Positions 24,871 to 34,037 of a stretch of DNA of 64,000 nucleotides are shown here, in pieces. Each line of letters opens with the position of its first letter. The stretch's first letter is position 1. Source of the DNA: Deltaproteobacteria bacterium. Its GTDB lineage: Bacteria > UBA10199 > GCA-002796325 > JACPFF01. The notes under the pieces were generated by a model that saw only the letters and a list, made by a program, of their open reading frames with translations, did no database searches and was not told where the DNA came from. The stretch spans positions 1 to 64,000 of the forward strand of contig JACQUX010000005.1 of assembly GCA_016210045.1 (NCBI GenBank). The letters run 5' to 3'. Position numbers and translations under genes: made by a program.

Positions 24871-25506
24871 GTGGAACGTCAGGAAAAAGTGATCACGTCG
24901 TACGCACGCATGGCGTCGGTCTATGATCGGCGTTTTCGCGGCTATATCGCGCGCACCATCTCGACTGCGCTGGAGATGCTGCAGCTTACCGGGACCGAAC
25001 GCATTCTTGATGTCGCGTGCGGTACCGGCGAATTGGAACGGCGCATTCTGGAAGTCCATCCGCAACAACCGATTTGGGGAATCGATCTCACCGAAGAGAT
25101 GCTCGTTGCGGCACGGGAAAAATTGGGTGAGGTGCCGAATATTCAGTGGGAACGGGCGGACAGTCGCTACTTGCCGTTCCCGGATGCGCATTTCGATATT
25201 GTCGTCACGTTGAGCGCGTTTCATTACATGCGGGAGCCGCAGCGCGTGGTGAACGAATTCGCACGTGTAGTGCGACCGGGCGGGCGGGTCGTGGTCCTCG
25301 ATTGGTGTCGCGACTTCCTCTTTGCGCAACTCTATCACCTGATGCGGAAGGTCTTCTTCCCGCAACATTATCGCGTCTATCATCTGGCCGAAATGCAACA
25401 ACTGATGCGCGACGCCGGCCTGACGCCAGCGGACTATCGGCAGTTTACGGTGTTGGGGATGTGGAAGATGATGTGTGTCGAGGGGAAGAAAGCGGCGGGC
25501 TGTTGA
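24871..25506 (+). CDS. SAM-dependent methyltransferase (UbiE-like class I)
   Basis: A class I methyltransferase of about 211 residues. Motif I ILDVACGTGELERRI, motif II-like WGIDLTEEMLVAAREK, motif post-I RADSRYLPFPDAHFDIVV, and VVRPGGRVVVLDW for motif III are present. The fold and FHYMREPQRV resemble UbiE/MenG-type quinone or lipid methyltransferases, but the short length and context do not fix a substrate. I chose GTG 24871 (VERQEKVITSYARMASVYD) because the upstream extension to TTG 24820 is unlike the family. Confidence 0.78.
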   Translation: MERQEKVITSYARMASVYDRRFRGYIARTISTALEMLQLTGTERILDVACGTGELERRILEVHPQQPIWGIDLTEEMLVAAREKLGEVPNIQWERADSRYLPFPDAHFDIVVTLSAFHYMREPQRVVNEFARVVRPGGRVVVLDWCRDFLFAQLYHLMRKVFFPQHYRVYHLAEMQQLMRDAGLTPADYRQFTVLGMWKMMCVEGKKAAGC

Positions 25507-25532
25507 AAAAGGCCCGCGTCAGAATACTGCAG

Positions 25533-25892
25533 TCATTTCCCCAATAAAATTTTCAACCCCATCGCCACCAAGAGGGCGCCGAAGGCGCGGCGGAGGGTGG
25601 GGCCGTGGACGTAGTGGGCGAGTGTGGCGCCGCCGTAGCCGCCGAAGAAGAAGCCGATTGCGATGCCGATCGCGGCCGACCAATGGACGTGACCTTGTTG
25701 CCAATATTTCATCGCGGCGAGCAGCCCGATTGGAAATAGCAGTGCGACGAGCGTGGTGCCCTGGGCGAGGTGTTGAGAGAAGTGAAACAATCCGGTCAGC
25801 AGCGGGATCAGGATGATCGCGCCGCCGATGCCGAAGAAGCCGCCGGCGATGCCGGCGATGATGCCGATCGCAATGAAACTGATGAGGTGCAT
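25533..25892 (-). CDS. TauE/SafE-family membrane protein, single-repeat form
   Basis: A 119-residue protein from ATG 25892 with four hydrophobic segments. The signature FIAIGIIAGIAGGFFGIGGA followed by IILIPLL is that of TauE/SafE (DUF81) anion exporters, proposed for sulfite and sulfoacetate. Full-length members have two such repeats (about 250 residues); this one has a single repeat and would need to dimerise. It lies head-on to the methyltransferase gene and is preceded by a CTCTCCCC-type palindrome. Confidence 0.78.
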   Translation of the reverse strand: MHLISFIAIGIIAGIAGGFFGIGGAIILIPLLTGLFHFSQHLAQGTTLVALLFPIGLLAAMKYWQQGHVHWSAAIGIAIGFFFGGYGGATLAHYVHGPTLRRAFGALLVAMGLKILLGK

Positions 25893-25899
25893 GCGCTCC

Positions 25900-25937
25900 C
25901 CCTCACCCTGCCCTCTCCCCAACGGGGAGAGGGGGGC
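25900..25937. repeat. CCCTCACCC...CTCTCCCC REP-type palindrome
   Basis: The core CCTCTCCCC-AAC-GGGGAGAGG (about 25912-25932) follows the conserved lead CCCTCACCCTGC. Related copies are at about 37055-37092, 47350-47396 and 48318-48356. Such repeats are widespread in GC-rich genomes. Here it lies between two co-oriented genes and could form a transcript hairpin. Confidence 0.7.
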
Positions 25938-25938
25938 A

Positions 25939-27945
25939 TTATCCTAATTCAAACCGCAATTCCTGTTGCGGCCAAATGACGCGCAGTAACAGGTGGCGCG
26001 GACGCGCGGCGGAGACGTAGCCCCACGCGAGCGCGAGTTTTTCGAGTTGGATCTCCGGCCGGGTCTTGCCGGATCGTCCGACCACGATTTCCGCGGCGCC
26101 GAGATCGTAGGCCGCTTTGGCAATCGCGTACACGGGATCGCTGGCGGGTACGATCAACGGTGTGACGTGGACGCCGTATTTCTCCGCCGCGGCGACGACG
26201 TTGGTAATGAGCAGCTGCTCGTCGGTGGGAAGCGCTTCCGCTTCTTTGCCCGGTGCCGGCGTCTTGCGCACCGCCATCACGACCAAGTCTGTTTGTTTCG
26301 GATCGATCCGTTCCAAGGTGCGGCGCAAATGCGTGAGGTTGTTCGGGTCGCGGACGCCGACCAAGATGCGATACTCATGCGTGAGTCCACACGTCTCGGC
26401 CGTCGCGGTTGGTTCGAAACTCAGGTTGACTTGTTCCAAGTGATCGCCGGCGAGTTTGGTCTTGCGACGATTGTAACGTTCCGTGAGTTGGAACGTCAGG
26501 AAGAAGAGGCCAGTGAAGAGGATGCCGAACTTGGTGGCCGTGGTTTTGGTGAGCAGATTGGCGGCGGAGAGGAGGAAGAGGTACAGGAAGGTCAGTGCCA
26601 ACCCGATGGGCATATGTACGCGGCCGAACGTGAAGTTGAACGGCGCACGAAAGTCGCGCGGCGAGTGATCGCGCCAGCGCAGCACCAGCGTGGCGAGCGC
26701 GATCGAGGTCATGCTCCATAGCACGCCGAACGCGTAGGCCTCGCCAATCAGGACGACATCGCCGCGCGAGGCGAAGACGATGCCGATCTGCAACAACGCA
26801 AAAATATGGACGATCCGCGATGTGGTGCCGAATCGACGATGCAGCACGCGGACCCAGCCGGGCAGAATGCCGTCTTCGGCGAGTCGCCCCATGATCCCGT
26901 TGGCGCCGACCAATGCGGTGTTGACCGCGCCGGCTAACAGCAGCACGCCGACCAGCACGACAAAGGCCTGGATGCCTAACTTGATGAACGACGGAGCGGC
27001 CAAATGCATCGCGAGGCCGCTCAGCAAGTTGTCCCGGTATTGCGGGCGAATTTCATCCGGAATCAGTATGACAGCGAAGAGAGAAATGACGCCGGTGAGG
27101 AGAAAACTGAAAATGAAGATGCCGTAAGCCGCTTTCCGCAGATTCGCCACTTTCGGCGCGGCGATCTCGCGATAGATTTGGGCCAGCGTTTCCTCGCCGC
27201 TCATCGCGAGGACCGAATGGCCGAGCGCGATCACGACACCGACGACGCCGATCGTGCGGACCCACGAAATGCCCTGCAGCCAGCCCAGGGCCTTGTCGTG
27301 CATCACCGGTGTGAATGGCGGGAGCGGTACGGGATGCAGCAGATACGTGACGATGCTCCAGCCCAGGAGCAGCACGACCATCACGGCCGTGAGTTGCACG
27401 ATCCGCAACGCCTTGCCGCTGCTCTCTTCGACGCCGATCACATTCTTGCGCCAGAAATACATGATGATCAATGTCCCGACGACCATCACGCCCCATTCCG
27501 GAAGTTGGATGTAGCCGTAGCCGGTATGGCGGGCCGTTTCGTTCAGGAAGTGGACGAGATATTGTCCGGCCGAGACGGCGCTGATCGGGCCCGTCAGCAC
27601 GAAGTCGAACAGTAATGCGGCTACGGCGATCTTGGCCGTGGTCTTGCCCATCGCGGCCTTCACCACGCGATACACGCCGCCACGTACGAACATGGTGGAC
27701 GATTCCATGAAGACCCAACGGACCGGCATGGAGCAGAGCATGATGCCTAAGACGAACCACGGCGCGGCCTTGCCGACCATCTCTTCGGCGATCCCGCAGG
27801 CGTAGTACGCGGACGAGGAGAGGTCGCAGAGGACGATCGCGGCGGCGCGCCAGTGGGAGATGAACGTCAGCATTGCGGTCGTGACGACGACGGCCGTGGT
27901 TGCGCGGTGGAGCTGGGACGGTTGGTTGGGGTCGGCGTCGTTCAC
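25939..27945 (-). CDS. APC-family permease with C-terminal universal-stress-like domain
   Basis: A 668-residue protein from GTG 27945. The first ~490 residues are an amino acid-polyamine-organocation permease with about 12 TM segments (AIVLCDLSSSAYYACGIAEE, GHSVLAMSGEETLAQIYREI). The last ~170 residues form a soluble domain like UspA (YRILVGVRDPNNLTHLRRTL, VVAAAEKYGVHVTPLIV, AAEIVVGRSGK). Such fusions are regulated permeases for amino acids or cations; substrate unknown. Its GTG overlaps the TGA of the PTS EIIA-like gene (GTGA), so they are translationally coupled. This is a permease-plus-phosphorylatable-partner arrangement. Confidence 0.85.
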   Translation of the reverse strand: MNDADPNQPSQLHRATTAVVVTTAMLTFISHWRAAAIVLCDLSSSAYYACGIAEEMVGKAAPWFVLGIMLCSMPVRWVFMESSTMFVRGGVYRVVKAAMGKTTAKIAVAALLFDFVLTGPISAVSAGQYLVHFLNETARHTGYGYIQLPEWGVMVVGTLIIMYFWRKNVIGVEESSGKALRIVQLTAVMVVLLLGWSIVTYLLHPVPLPPFTPVMHDKALGWLQGISWVRTIGVVGVVIALGHSVLAMSGEETLAQIYREIAAPKVANLRKAAYGIFIFSFLLTGVISLFAVILIPDEIRPQYRDNLLSGLAMHLAAPSFIKLGIQAFVVLVGVLLLAGAVNTALVGANGIMGRLAEDGILPGWVRVLHRRFGTTSRIVHIFALLQIGIVFASRGDVVLIGEAYAFGVLWSMTSIALATLVLRWRDHSPRDFRAPFNFTFGRVHMPIGLALTFLYLFLLSAANLLTKTTATKFGILFTGLFFLTFQLTERYNRRKTKLAGDHLEQVNLSFEPTATAETCGLTHEYRILVGVRDPNNLTHLRRTLERIDPKQTDLVVMAVRKTPAPGKEAEALPTDEQLLITNVVAAAEKYGVHVTPLIVPASDPVYAIAKAAYDLGAAEIVVGRSGKTRPEIQLEKLALAWGYVSAARPRHLLLRVIWPQQELRFELG

Positions 27946-28466
27946 GGGCGTGGGGGATGCAGCGAATCTTCGCGCAACGCGCAATTTTGGACTTCGTGTG
28001 CCTCGCGTTCGTAGCGTTGCAGCAGCGCGAAGACCGACTGCGGATTGGGAGCGCTCGCCACTTCGGCGACGCGGTCCCGCGTGTGGAAAATGGTCGAGAT
28101 CCAGGCCAGCAGTTTCAGGTGGCGACCGAAATCCGCTTCTGCCAATGGCGAGAGAAAGAGGGTCACGACGTGGACCCGAGTCGGTTGTCCGTCGAACTCT
28201 TCCAGGATCCCGGATGGGTGGACGCCCAGGACCATCTTGACGTCTTCAATCCCTTCATAGCGCGCGTGCGGCACCGCGACGCCGATCGGGAGAAACGTGG
28301 AGCCGACGCGTTCCCGTGCCATAATTGCATCGAGGACTTTCTTCGACGACTTCAAGTCGTGCGCCGTGGTCAGGTGTTCCGCGAGCGTGGTTAACACTTT
28401 GGCCTTCGTCTCGCCGGTCATCGGGCACAGGATGAGGTTCGGAGTCAGACAGTGACACAGCAGCAT
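27942..28466 (-). CDS. PTS EIIA type-2 (PtsN/fructose-like) domain protein
   Basis: A 174-residue protein with the EIIA-2 fold. The phospho-acceptor histidine is H67 in STFLPIGVAVPHARYEG, and the following MVLGVHPSGILEEFDGQPTR and VVTLFLSPLAEADFGRHLKL segments fit. In PtsN-type regulators the phosphorylation state controls transporters (for example potassium uptake). With the APC permease directly downstream and overlapped by one codon, this protein probably controls that permease. No HPr or EI gene is in the window. Confidence 0.82.
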   Translation of the reverse strand: MLLCHCLTPNLILCPMTGETKAKVLTTLAEHLTTAHDLKSSKKVLDAIMARERVGSTFLPIGVAVPHARYEGIEDVKMVLGVHPSGILEEFDGQPTRVHVVTLFLSPLAEADFGRHLKLLAWISTIFHTRDRVAEVASAPNPQSVFALLQRYEREAHEVQNCALREDSLHPPRP

Positions 28467-28685
28467 GGGATCGCCCTTCGCTTGCCGGTCGGTGGCCGTT
28501 CCAGCGCGGCGCCGAAAAGCAAAGGCCAGAGACTCGCTCTGGCCAGAGTTATCAAGCAGGGCCTCGGTAGCATGGCGGGAGGGGGGGTGTCAAACGGTCC
28601 CGAAGAAGACGCTGCGTTTCCCAGTTGCCCGGGGTAGGGGATCGCGCTATGGGGGGCGGGCACGTGGAGAGCACGTGCGATCACG

Positions 28686-28792
28686 AAGGCAGTTAGGGTC
28701 TTACGCGATTCGCTGCGGCCGAACCCCGCCAGGCCCGGAAGGGAGCAACGGTCCCCGTCGGCAATGTGCTGTGAGGGTGCCCTGACTGCCTT
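28686..28792 (+). ncRNA. ffs: Signal recognition particle RNA (4.5S, small bacterial type)
   Basis: The conserved domain IV sequence GCCAGGCCCGGAAGGGAGCA at about 28729-28748 is unmistakable, with the GGAA tetraloop and asymmetric loop that bind Ffh. The ends pair as AAGGCAGT (28686-28693) with ACTGCCTT (28785-28792) to close a rod of about 107 bases. The gene sits 36 bases before dnaX, a conserved arrangement. A T-rich stretch (TTTGTGATCT) follows. Confidence 0.95.
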
Positions 28793-28828
28793 TGTGATCT
28801 GAGCGATCCGCAACCACTTATCTAAACT

Positions 28829-30499
28829 ATGCATCTCGCCCTCGCACGGAAATATCGGCCGCAGACGTTTGCGGATGTGGTCGGGCAGGAGCATGTCACC
28901 CGCACGTTGCAAAATGCGCTGACCGGGGGGCGACTGCACCACGCGTACCTGTTTTGTGGGGCGCGGGGCGTAGGCAAGACCACCGTCGCACGCTTGTTGG
29001 CCAAGGCCGTGAATTGCGCGGGACGGGGTGAGAGCGCGGAACCGTGCAACACCTGTCCCAGTTGTCTGAATATCACCGACGGGCGCTCGCTGGATGTGCA
29101 AGAAATCGACGGCGCGTCCAACACCGGCGTCGACGACGTCCGCGAGATTCGCGAATTCCTCAAATACCTCCCGGCTGGGGATCATTATAAAATTTACGTC
29201 ATCGACGAAGTCCACATGTTGTCGACTGCGGCGTTCAACGCATTGCTGAAGACGTTGGAAGAGCCGCCGCCGCATGCGCTGTTTGTCTTTGCGACCACGG
29301 AACCACAAAGGATCCCGGCCACGATTTTGTCGCGTTGCCAGCGCTACGACTTCCGCCGCGTGAGCGGGCAACGGATCGTCGAAACACTGCGCACGCTCGC
29401 ACAGCGCGAGGGCTACACGGTGGAGCCGGAAGTCTTGCAACTCCTCGCCATTGAGTCGGAAGGAAGTTTGCGCGACGCCGAATCGCTGCTCGATCAAGCG
29501 GTCGCGTTCGCCGGCACGGTCGTGACGGTCGATCAACTGCGCGCGTTGCTCGGTTTCACCGATCGCACCACGTTGCGGAATTTTGTCGAAGCGATTGCCG
29601 CGCGGGATGCCGCCACGGTGTTGGAACGATTGGAAGCGGTCTACCAAGCAGGTGGCAATGTGGGGCGGTTGGTCTTGGAGCTCTTGGAACAATTCCGACA
29701 CCTCTGGGTGATCGCCTCGTGCGGGAAGGCACCGACGCCCGAAAGTCTGCCGCAGGATGATCTGGCGTTTTTGGAAGCCACGGCGAAGCGCTTTACCGTC
29801 GCAGAGTGGCAACAGTGGTTTACGTTACTGTATCACGGGATCGAAGAAATCAATCGCAGTCGCTGGCCGAAATTGGCGATGGAGGCGTTGTTGCTCCGCT
29901 TGGTGCAAGTGGAACCGGTAACGGCCGTCGGCGCATTGATCGAGCAGGTCGAGCGACTGTTGCAATCGCCGGTGCCACAGGCGCTGGCTCGTACACCAGT
30001 GCAGCCCACAAAATCGGCGATGCTACCCGTCGCGCCCCAGCCACTAGTCCCCAGCCGCCAGCCCCCAACTATCACCCCTCCGCCCCCAGTCACCAGTCAC
30101 CAGCCACCAGTCACATCCCTTTGGTCCACGTGTTTCGAGTGGCTCCAAGCGAATCGGCCGCAGCTGGCGTCGATCCTGGAACACGGCACGATCACGCGGG
30201 CCGATGCGGATGCGGTGGAAATCGAGTTCCCGAAGGACTCCGTGTATGTCGAGATGTTGAAGGAACCGCGACGGTTGGATCAATTTACGGCCGTCTTGCA
30301 GCAACGTCTCGGTCCTCAGTGCCAATTGCGAGTGCGGCAGGCGGAGGGCCCGTCGTCGGAAGAGCGGCGTACAGCGCAAGTCGCGGCGCGTACGCAACAT
30401 CAACGCGCTGCGACTGAAGCGGCGTTGAAGAATCCGTTAGTGCAAGAGGCCGCGCGGATCCTGGGTGCCGAAGTGAAAGAAGTGAAGGTCCTGTCGTAA
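28829..30499 (+). CDS. dnaX: DNA polymerase III subunit gamma/tau
   Basis: A 556-residue clamp-loader ATPase. The first ~370 residues contain the Walker A GARGVGKTT (about 44-52), a zinc-binding C-x8-C-x2-C-x2-C type cluster ending EPCNTCPSC, VIDEVHML (Walker B), TTEPQRIPATILSRCQRYDF (SRC motif) and the clamp-loader domain III. Residues about 403-429 form a Pro-rich linker that is translated from a CCAGTCACCAG simple-sequence repeat, so the linker has been invaded by the dispersed repeat. The C-terminus (residues about 430-556) is a tau-like domain. It follows ffs and overlaps recR (TAATG), a classic operon, but without ybaB between. Confidence 0.95.
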   Translation: MHLALARKYRPQTFADVVGQEHVTRTLQNALTGGRLHHAYLFCGARGVGKTTVARLLAKAVNCAGRGESAEPCNTCPSCLNITDGRSLDVQEIDGASNTGVDDVREIREFLKYLPAGDHYKIYVIDEVHMLSTAAFNALLKTLEEPPPHALFVFATTEPQRIPATILSRCQRYDFRRVSGQRIVETLRTLAQREGYTVEPEVLQLLAIESEGSLRDAESLLDQAVAFAGTVVTVDQLRALLGFTDRTTLRNFVEAIAARDAATVLERLEAVYQAGGNVGRLVLELLEQFRHLWVIASCGKAPTPESLPQDDLAFLEATAKRFTVAEWQQWFTLLYHGIEEINRSRWPKLAMEALLLRLVQVEPVTAVGALIEQVERLLQSPVPQALARTPVQPTKSAMLPVAPQPLVPSRQPPTITPPPPVTSHQPPVTSLWSTCFEWLQANRPQLASILEHGTITRADADAVEIEFPKDSVYVEMLKEPRRLDQFTAVLQQRLGPQCQLRVRQAEGPSSEERRTAQVAARTQHQRAATEAALKNPLVQEAARILGAEVKEVKVLS

Positions 30500-31092
30500 T
30501 GCCCACGCCGATCGACCAGCTCGCCCATGCGTTTGCCAAATTGCCGGGGATCGGGCAGAAGACCGCGCTGCGGCTCGCGTTCTACGTGATCCGCAGCGAA
30601 GCGGCCTACGCGCACGAGCTGGCGCAGGCCTTACTGCGTGTCAAAGAGGCGATGCAGCTCTGCTCCATCTGTTTGGCGCCGTCGCCGCAAAGCCCGTGCG
30701 CGCTGTGCCTCGATCCGCGCCGCGATCACGAACGGATCTGCGTTGTCGAGGAGCCGGCGGATGTCGGCGCGATCGAACGGAGCGGCGCGTATCGCGGACT
30801 GTATCATATCTTACACGGCGTCTTGTCGCCGCTCGATGGGATCGCGCCGGAGGACTTGCGGCTCGGCGAATTGTTGACACGCTTGCGGGCCGGACCGGTT
30901 GCCGAAGTGATCTTGGCGATGAATCCGACCGTGGAAGGCGATGCGACGGCCACGTATGTGGCGCAGCTGCTGCGCCCGTTCAATTGCCGGCTAACCCGCA
31001 TCGCCAGCGGTATTCCGCTCGGCGCCGAGGTCGAATATATCGATCCACAAACGTTAGCGGTCGCGCTGAACGACCGCCGCGCGATCGCGTAA
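30499..31092 (+). CDS. recR: Recombination mediator protein RecR
   Basis: A 197-residue protein of normal length. It has the N-terminal helix-hairpin-helix (LPGIGQKTALRLAFYVI), the four-cysteine zinc finger (CSICLAPSPQSPCALC), the TOPRIM domain (ICVVEEPADVGAIERSG) and the C-terminal Walker-like segment (TRIASGIPLGAEVEYID). RecR loads RecA on gapped DNA together with RecF/RecO. Its ATG overlaps the dnaX stop (TAATG). The usual ybaB/ebfC gene is missing between dnaX and recR. Confidence 0.95.
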   Translation: MPTPIDQLAHAFAKLPGIGQKTALRLAFYVIRSEAAYAHELAQALLRVKEAMQLCSICLAPSPQSPCALCLDPRRDHERICVVEEPADVGAIERSGAYRGLYHILHGVLSPLDGIAPEDLRLGELLTRLRAGPVAEVILAMNPTVEGDATATYVAQLLRPFNCRLTRIASGIPLGAEVEYIDPQTLAVALNDRRAIA

Positions 31093-31151
31093 TGGCCGGA
31101 TCGAGGCACCAAGACCATTGACAACCATTTCCGCCCTGCTACGCTTTCGCC

Positions 31152-31745
31152 ATGTCATTCATCAACGAGCAGCAAAAAGAGATTAATTGCAAAGTCGTCT
31201 ATTTCGGTCCCGCATTAGGCGGCAAGACGACGACCCTCCGCGCGGTGTACCGCAACGTGCACAGCGGCAAAGGCGCGGATCCGATCGCGATCGGCAACGA
31301 CGACGATCGCACGCTGTTCTTCGATTTCGTCCCGCTTCATTTGGGCAAGATCAAAGACTATACGATCCGTCTCCACCTTTACACCATCCCCGGCCAAGCG
31401 GCCTACGATGCCCAACGCAAGCTGATCGCCAAAGGAACGGACGGCGTAGTCTTTGTGGCGGATTCGCAGATTCAGCGAATGGAAGCGAACTTGGCCAGTC
31501 TGCATGAATTGCAAAAAATCCTCGCCGTCGATGGCATCGCGCTGGAAGAATTTCCGATGATCATCCAATATAACAAACGCGATCTGCCGCAGGCTGCGCC
31601 GTTGGCCGAACTCCGCGAGGTGTTGAATCCGTCGAAGGTGCCGGATTTCGAAACGGTGGCCACGAAACACGAAGGCATTCTGGACGCGCTGAAGGCCATC
31701 ACCGCGCGCGTATTGCACGATTTGAAAACGCATCGGGCCGATTAA
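31152..31745 (+). CDS. mglA: MglA-like small Ras-family GTPase
   Basis: A 197-residue GTPase with the prokaryotic MglA features: P-loop GPALGGKTT (about 19-27), TIPGQ in place of the eukaryotic DTAGQ ([16 protein letters not shown]), NKRD for guanine binding and VFVADSQ. MglA is the polarity switch that controls motility and cell polarity, for example in myxobacteria and Bdellovibrio. No mglB partner is adjacent, so the GAP would be elsewhere. It converges on tal with a 4-base overlap. Confidence 0.88.
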   Translation: MSFINEQQKEINCKVVYFGPALGGKTTTLRAVYRNVHSGKGADPIAIGNDDDRTLFFDFVPLHLGKIKDYTIRLHLYTIPGQAAYDAQRKLIAKGTDGVVFVADSQIQRMEANLASLHELQKILAVDGIALEEFPMIIQYNKRDLPQAAPLAELREVLNPSKVPDFETVATKHEGILDALKAITARVLHDLKTHRAD

Positions 31746-32389
31746 CGCGTCGGGACTTTTTTCCAATCTTCGAGAAATTTCGCTAAGCCGGCATCGGTGA
31801 GGGGGTGCTTCGGCAATTGGGCCAAGACCGACCACGGAATCGTGCAGACGTGGGCGCCGAGCAGTGCCGCGTCGCGCACATGCACGGGATTGCGCACGCT
31901 GGCGACCAACACTTTGGTGGCGAAGTCGTAGTTTTTGTAAATCGTCACGATCTCGCGGATGAGTTGCATCCCTTCGGTGGCGGCGTCGTCGAGTCGGCCG
32001 ATGAACGGGCTGATGTAGGTCGCACCGGCCTTTGCGGCGAGCAAGGCTTGTGTCGCGGAGAAGCACAACGTGACGTTGGTTTTGATGCCTTCGCTGGCGA
32101 GCCGTTTGACGGCCACCAATCCCGCCGGAATCAGCGGGATTTTCACGACGACGTTTTGTCCCAATTCCGTCAGCGTGCGCGCCTCGCGGATCATCGTGTC
32201 GGTTTCAGTGCCGATGACTTCCAGGCTGACCGGCCCGCGGACTTCGGTCAAAATTTCTTTTACAACGCTGAGAAAATCGCGTCCGGTCTTCGCGACCAGT
32301 GACGGATTCGTGGTTAATCCATCCAGACAGCCCATTGCGTTGGCTTGGCGAATTTCGTTGATGTCGGCGGAGTCTAGGAAGAATTGCAT
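31742..32389 (-). CDS. tal: Transaldolase (short TalC/FSA-type)
   Basis: A 215-residue protein, the length of the short transaldolase/fructose-6-phosphate aldolase group. Start [20 protein letters not shown], then GLTTNPSL, the Schiff-base lysine in [15 protein letters not shown] and [19 protein letters not shown]. It transfers dihydroxyacetone units in the pentose phosphate pathway. It follows folK with a 16-base overlap, so it ends the dapB-dapL-folK-tal operon. Confidence 0.92.
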   Translation of the reverse strand: MQFFLDSADINEIRQANAMGCLDGLTTNPSLVAKTGRDFLSVVKEILTEVRGPVSLEVIGTETDTMIREARTLTELGQNVVVKIPLIPAGLVAVKRLASEGIKTNVTLCFSATQALLAAKAGATYISPFIGRLDDAATEGMQLIREIVTIYKNYDFATKVLVASVRNPVHVRDAALLGAHVCTIPWSVLAQLPKHPLTDAGLAKFLEDWKKVPTR

Positions 32390-32865
32390 ATTAAGGCCTC
32401 CAAGAGGTGGTGGGCCGTCCGGCCGAGGCGCGGATGCAGCCAGTTAGGGTCGATGTCGCAGAGCGGCTCTAGCACAAAGCGGCGTTTGTGCAACTCCGGA
32501 TGTGGCAGCGTCAGGCCGGGGATGTCCACACAGCGCGTGTTGTAGGCCAAGAGGTCCAGATCGAGCGTGCGCGGGCCCCAACGAAGTGCGATGTCACGGC
32601 GCGGTCGTCCTGCGTCGCGTTCCAATTGGTGACAGACGGCGAGTAATTCCGCAGGCTCCAACGTGGTGCGTATTTGTACCACGCCGTTCAGGTACGCAGG
32701 CTGGGGATCGTGCGGCGGCAGCGTCAACGCAGCGTATTCTCGCCACGTCGACTGTGCGAGCACGGCGATGGCCGGATATGCGCGCAGTCCGTCGATCGCC
32801 TGCGTACCAAACGCGAGGCGATCTCCAAGGTTGGAGCCGATGGCGATGAAGGCCAGCGCGCTCAC
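32374..32865 (-). CDS. folK: 2-amino-4-hydroxy-6-hydroxymethyldihydropteridine pyrophosphokinase
   Basis: A 163-residue enzyme that transfers pyrophosphate from ATP in folate biosynthesis. Signature parts: [10 protein letters not shown] near the start, [15 protein letters not shown] (family motif R.W.PR.LDLDLL) and [19 protein letters not shown]. The start is the GTG at 32865, which overlaps the stop of dapL (GTGA); the longer frame upstream lies in dapL. The 3' end overlaps tal by 16 bases. Confidence 0.93.
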   Translation of the reverse strand: MSALAFIAIGSNLGDRLAFGTQAIDGLRAYPAIAVLAQSTWREYAALTLPPHDPQPAYLNGVVQIRTTLEPAELLAVCHQLERDAGRPRRDIALRWGPRTLDLDLLAYNTRCVDIPGLTLPHPELHKRRFVLEPLCDIDPNWLHPRLGRTAHHLLEALICNSS

Positions 32866-34037
32866 ACGAATTTCGCCAATCGCGCGACGGCTTCGTCGAG
32901 CTGTGACTCCGGAACCGTGAGCGGAAAGCGGACGAAGCCTTCGCCAGCCACGCCGAAACCGATCCCAGGAGTGAGGATCACGCCGGTGGTTTCCATGAGG
33001 CGAGTCACGAAGGCCATTGAGTCTTCCTCGGTCGGGACGCGCGTCCAGACGTAGAACGAAGCTTGCGGCGGTTCCACGGCCCAACCGAGGCCGCGCAGTC
33101 CGGCAACTAATCGATCGCGGCGCCGTTGGTATTGGGCGCGAATCTCATGCACGCATCCGGCCGCTGTGGTCAGGGCCGTCACGCCGGCGTGCTGTATCGC
33201 AGTAAAGCATCCCGAATCGAGATTGGTCTTCAACTTGGCCAGACCTTGCACCAACGCTGCGTTGCCGACCGCCCAACCGAGGCGCCATCCGGTCATGTTG
33301 AAGGTCTTCGAGAGGCTATGAAATTCGATCGCCACGTCGCGCGCGCCGGGAACGGAAAAAATCGATGGTGGCCGCACGCCGTCGAAGAAGATTTCCAGAT
33401 ACGCCGCATCGTGGGCGATGATCAACCGGTGTCGTTGGGCGAAGGCCACGGCCTCGGCAAAGAACGCGCGGGTCGCGCAGGCGCCGGTCGGATTGTTCGG
33501 ATAATTCAAAAAGAGTAAGCGGGCGCGACGCAACACATCCGTGGGGATGGCGTTTAAATCGGGGAGAAAGCCGCGTTCCGGCAGGAGCGGCACAAAATAC
33601 GGGACGCCGCCGGCGAAAATGGTGCTGGAGGCGTAGACCGGATAGCCAGGATCGGGGACTAGCACGACGTCGCCGGGATTGATGAAGGCCCATGGAAAAT
33701 GGGCGATTCCTTCTTTGCTGCCGATGAGGGCGAGGCATTCGGTGTCCGGAGAGAACGCAATGTCGTAATGGCGCGCCATCCAGTCGCACGCGGCTTCGCG
33801 GAACGCGCGGGCGCCTTGGTAACTGGGATAGACGTGCGTGGCGACGTCGTGGATGGCGGTCTGCATCGCCGCGACGATGGCCGGTGGTGTCGGTTGATCC
33901 GGATCGGCGATGCTTAAACTGATCAGATCCATGCCTTTGGCTTGGAGCGCGGATTTTTTCGCGTCGAGTTCGGCGAAGAGGTACGGCGGCAATTGTTGCA
34001 GCCGTTCGGCGGTGGCAAACGGTGTGTTGTTCTTCAT
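32862..34037 (-). CDS. dapL: LL-diaminopimelate aminotransferase (class I/II PLP aminotransferase)
   Basis: A 391-residue aminotransferase from ATG 34037. Fold type I features: ERLQQLPPYLFAELDAKKSA at the start, PDPGYPVY, NYPNNPTGA, HDAAYLEIFFDG and the PLP lysine in FHSLSKTFNMTGWRLGWAVG. It makes LL-diaminopimelate directly from tetrahydrodipicolinate. The assignment to DapL, rather than another aspartate-type aminotransferase, rests on coupling to dapB (ATGA overlap) and on sequence flavour. With folK overlapping at the other end, lysine/peptidoglycan and folate genes form one operon. Confidence 0.85.
   Translation of the reverse strand: MKNNTPFATAERLQQLPPYLFAELDAKKSALQAKGMDLISLSIADPDQPTPPAIVAAMQTAIHDVATHVYPSYQGARAFREAACDWMARHYDIAFSPDTECLALIGSKEGIAHFPWAFINPGDVVLVPDPGYPVYASSTIFAGGVPYFVPLLPERGFLPDLNAIPTDVLRRARLLFLNYPNNPTGACATRAFFAEAVAFAQRHRLIIAHDAAYLEIFFDGVRPPSIFSVPGARDVAIEFHSLSKTFNMTGWRLGWAVGNAALVQGLAKLKTNLDSGCFTAIQHAGVTALTTAAGCVHEIRAQYQRRRDRLVAGLRGLGWAVEPPQASFYVWTRVPTEEDSMAFVTRLMETTGVILTPGIGFGVAGEGFVRFPLTVPESQLDEAVARLAKFV

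Noticed and set aside
28445-29812. 455-codon open frame antisense to dnaX and ffs
   Set aside because: It covers the SRP RNA and dnaX on the opposite strand and has no recognisable motif; codon structure belongs to dnaX.
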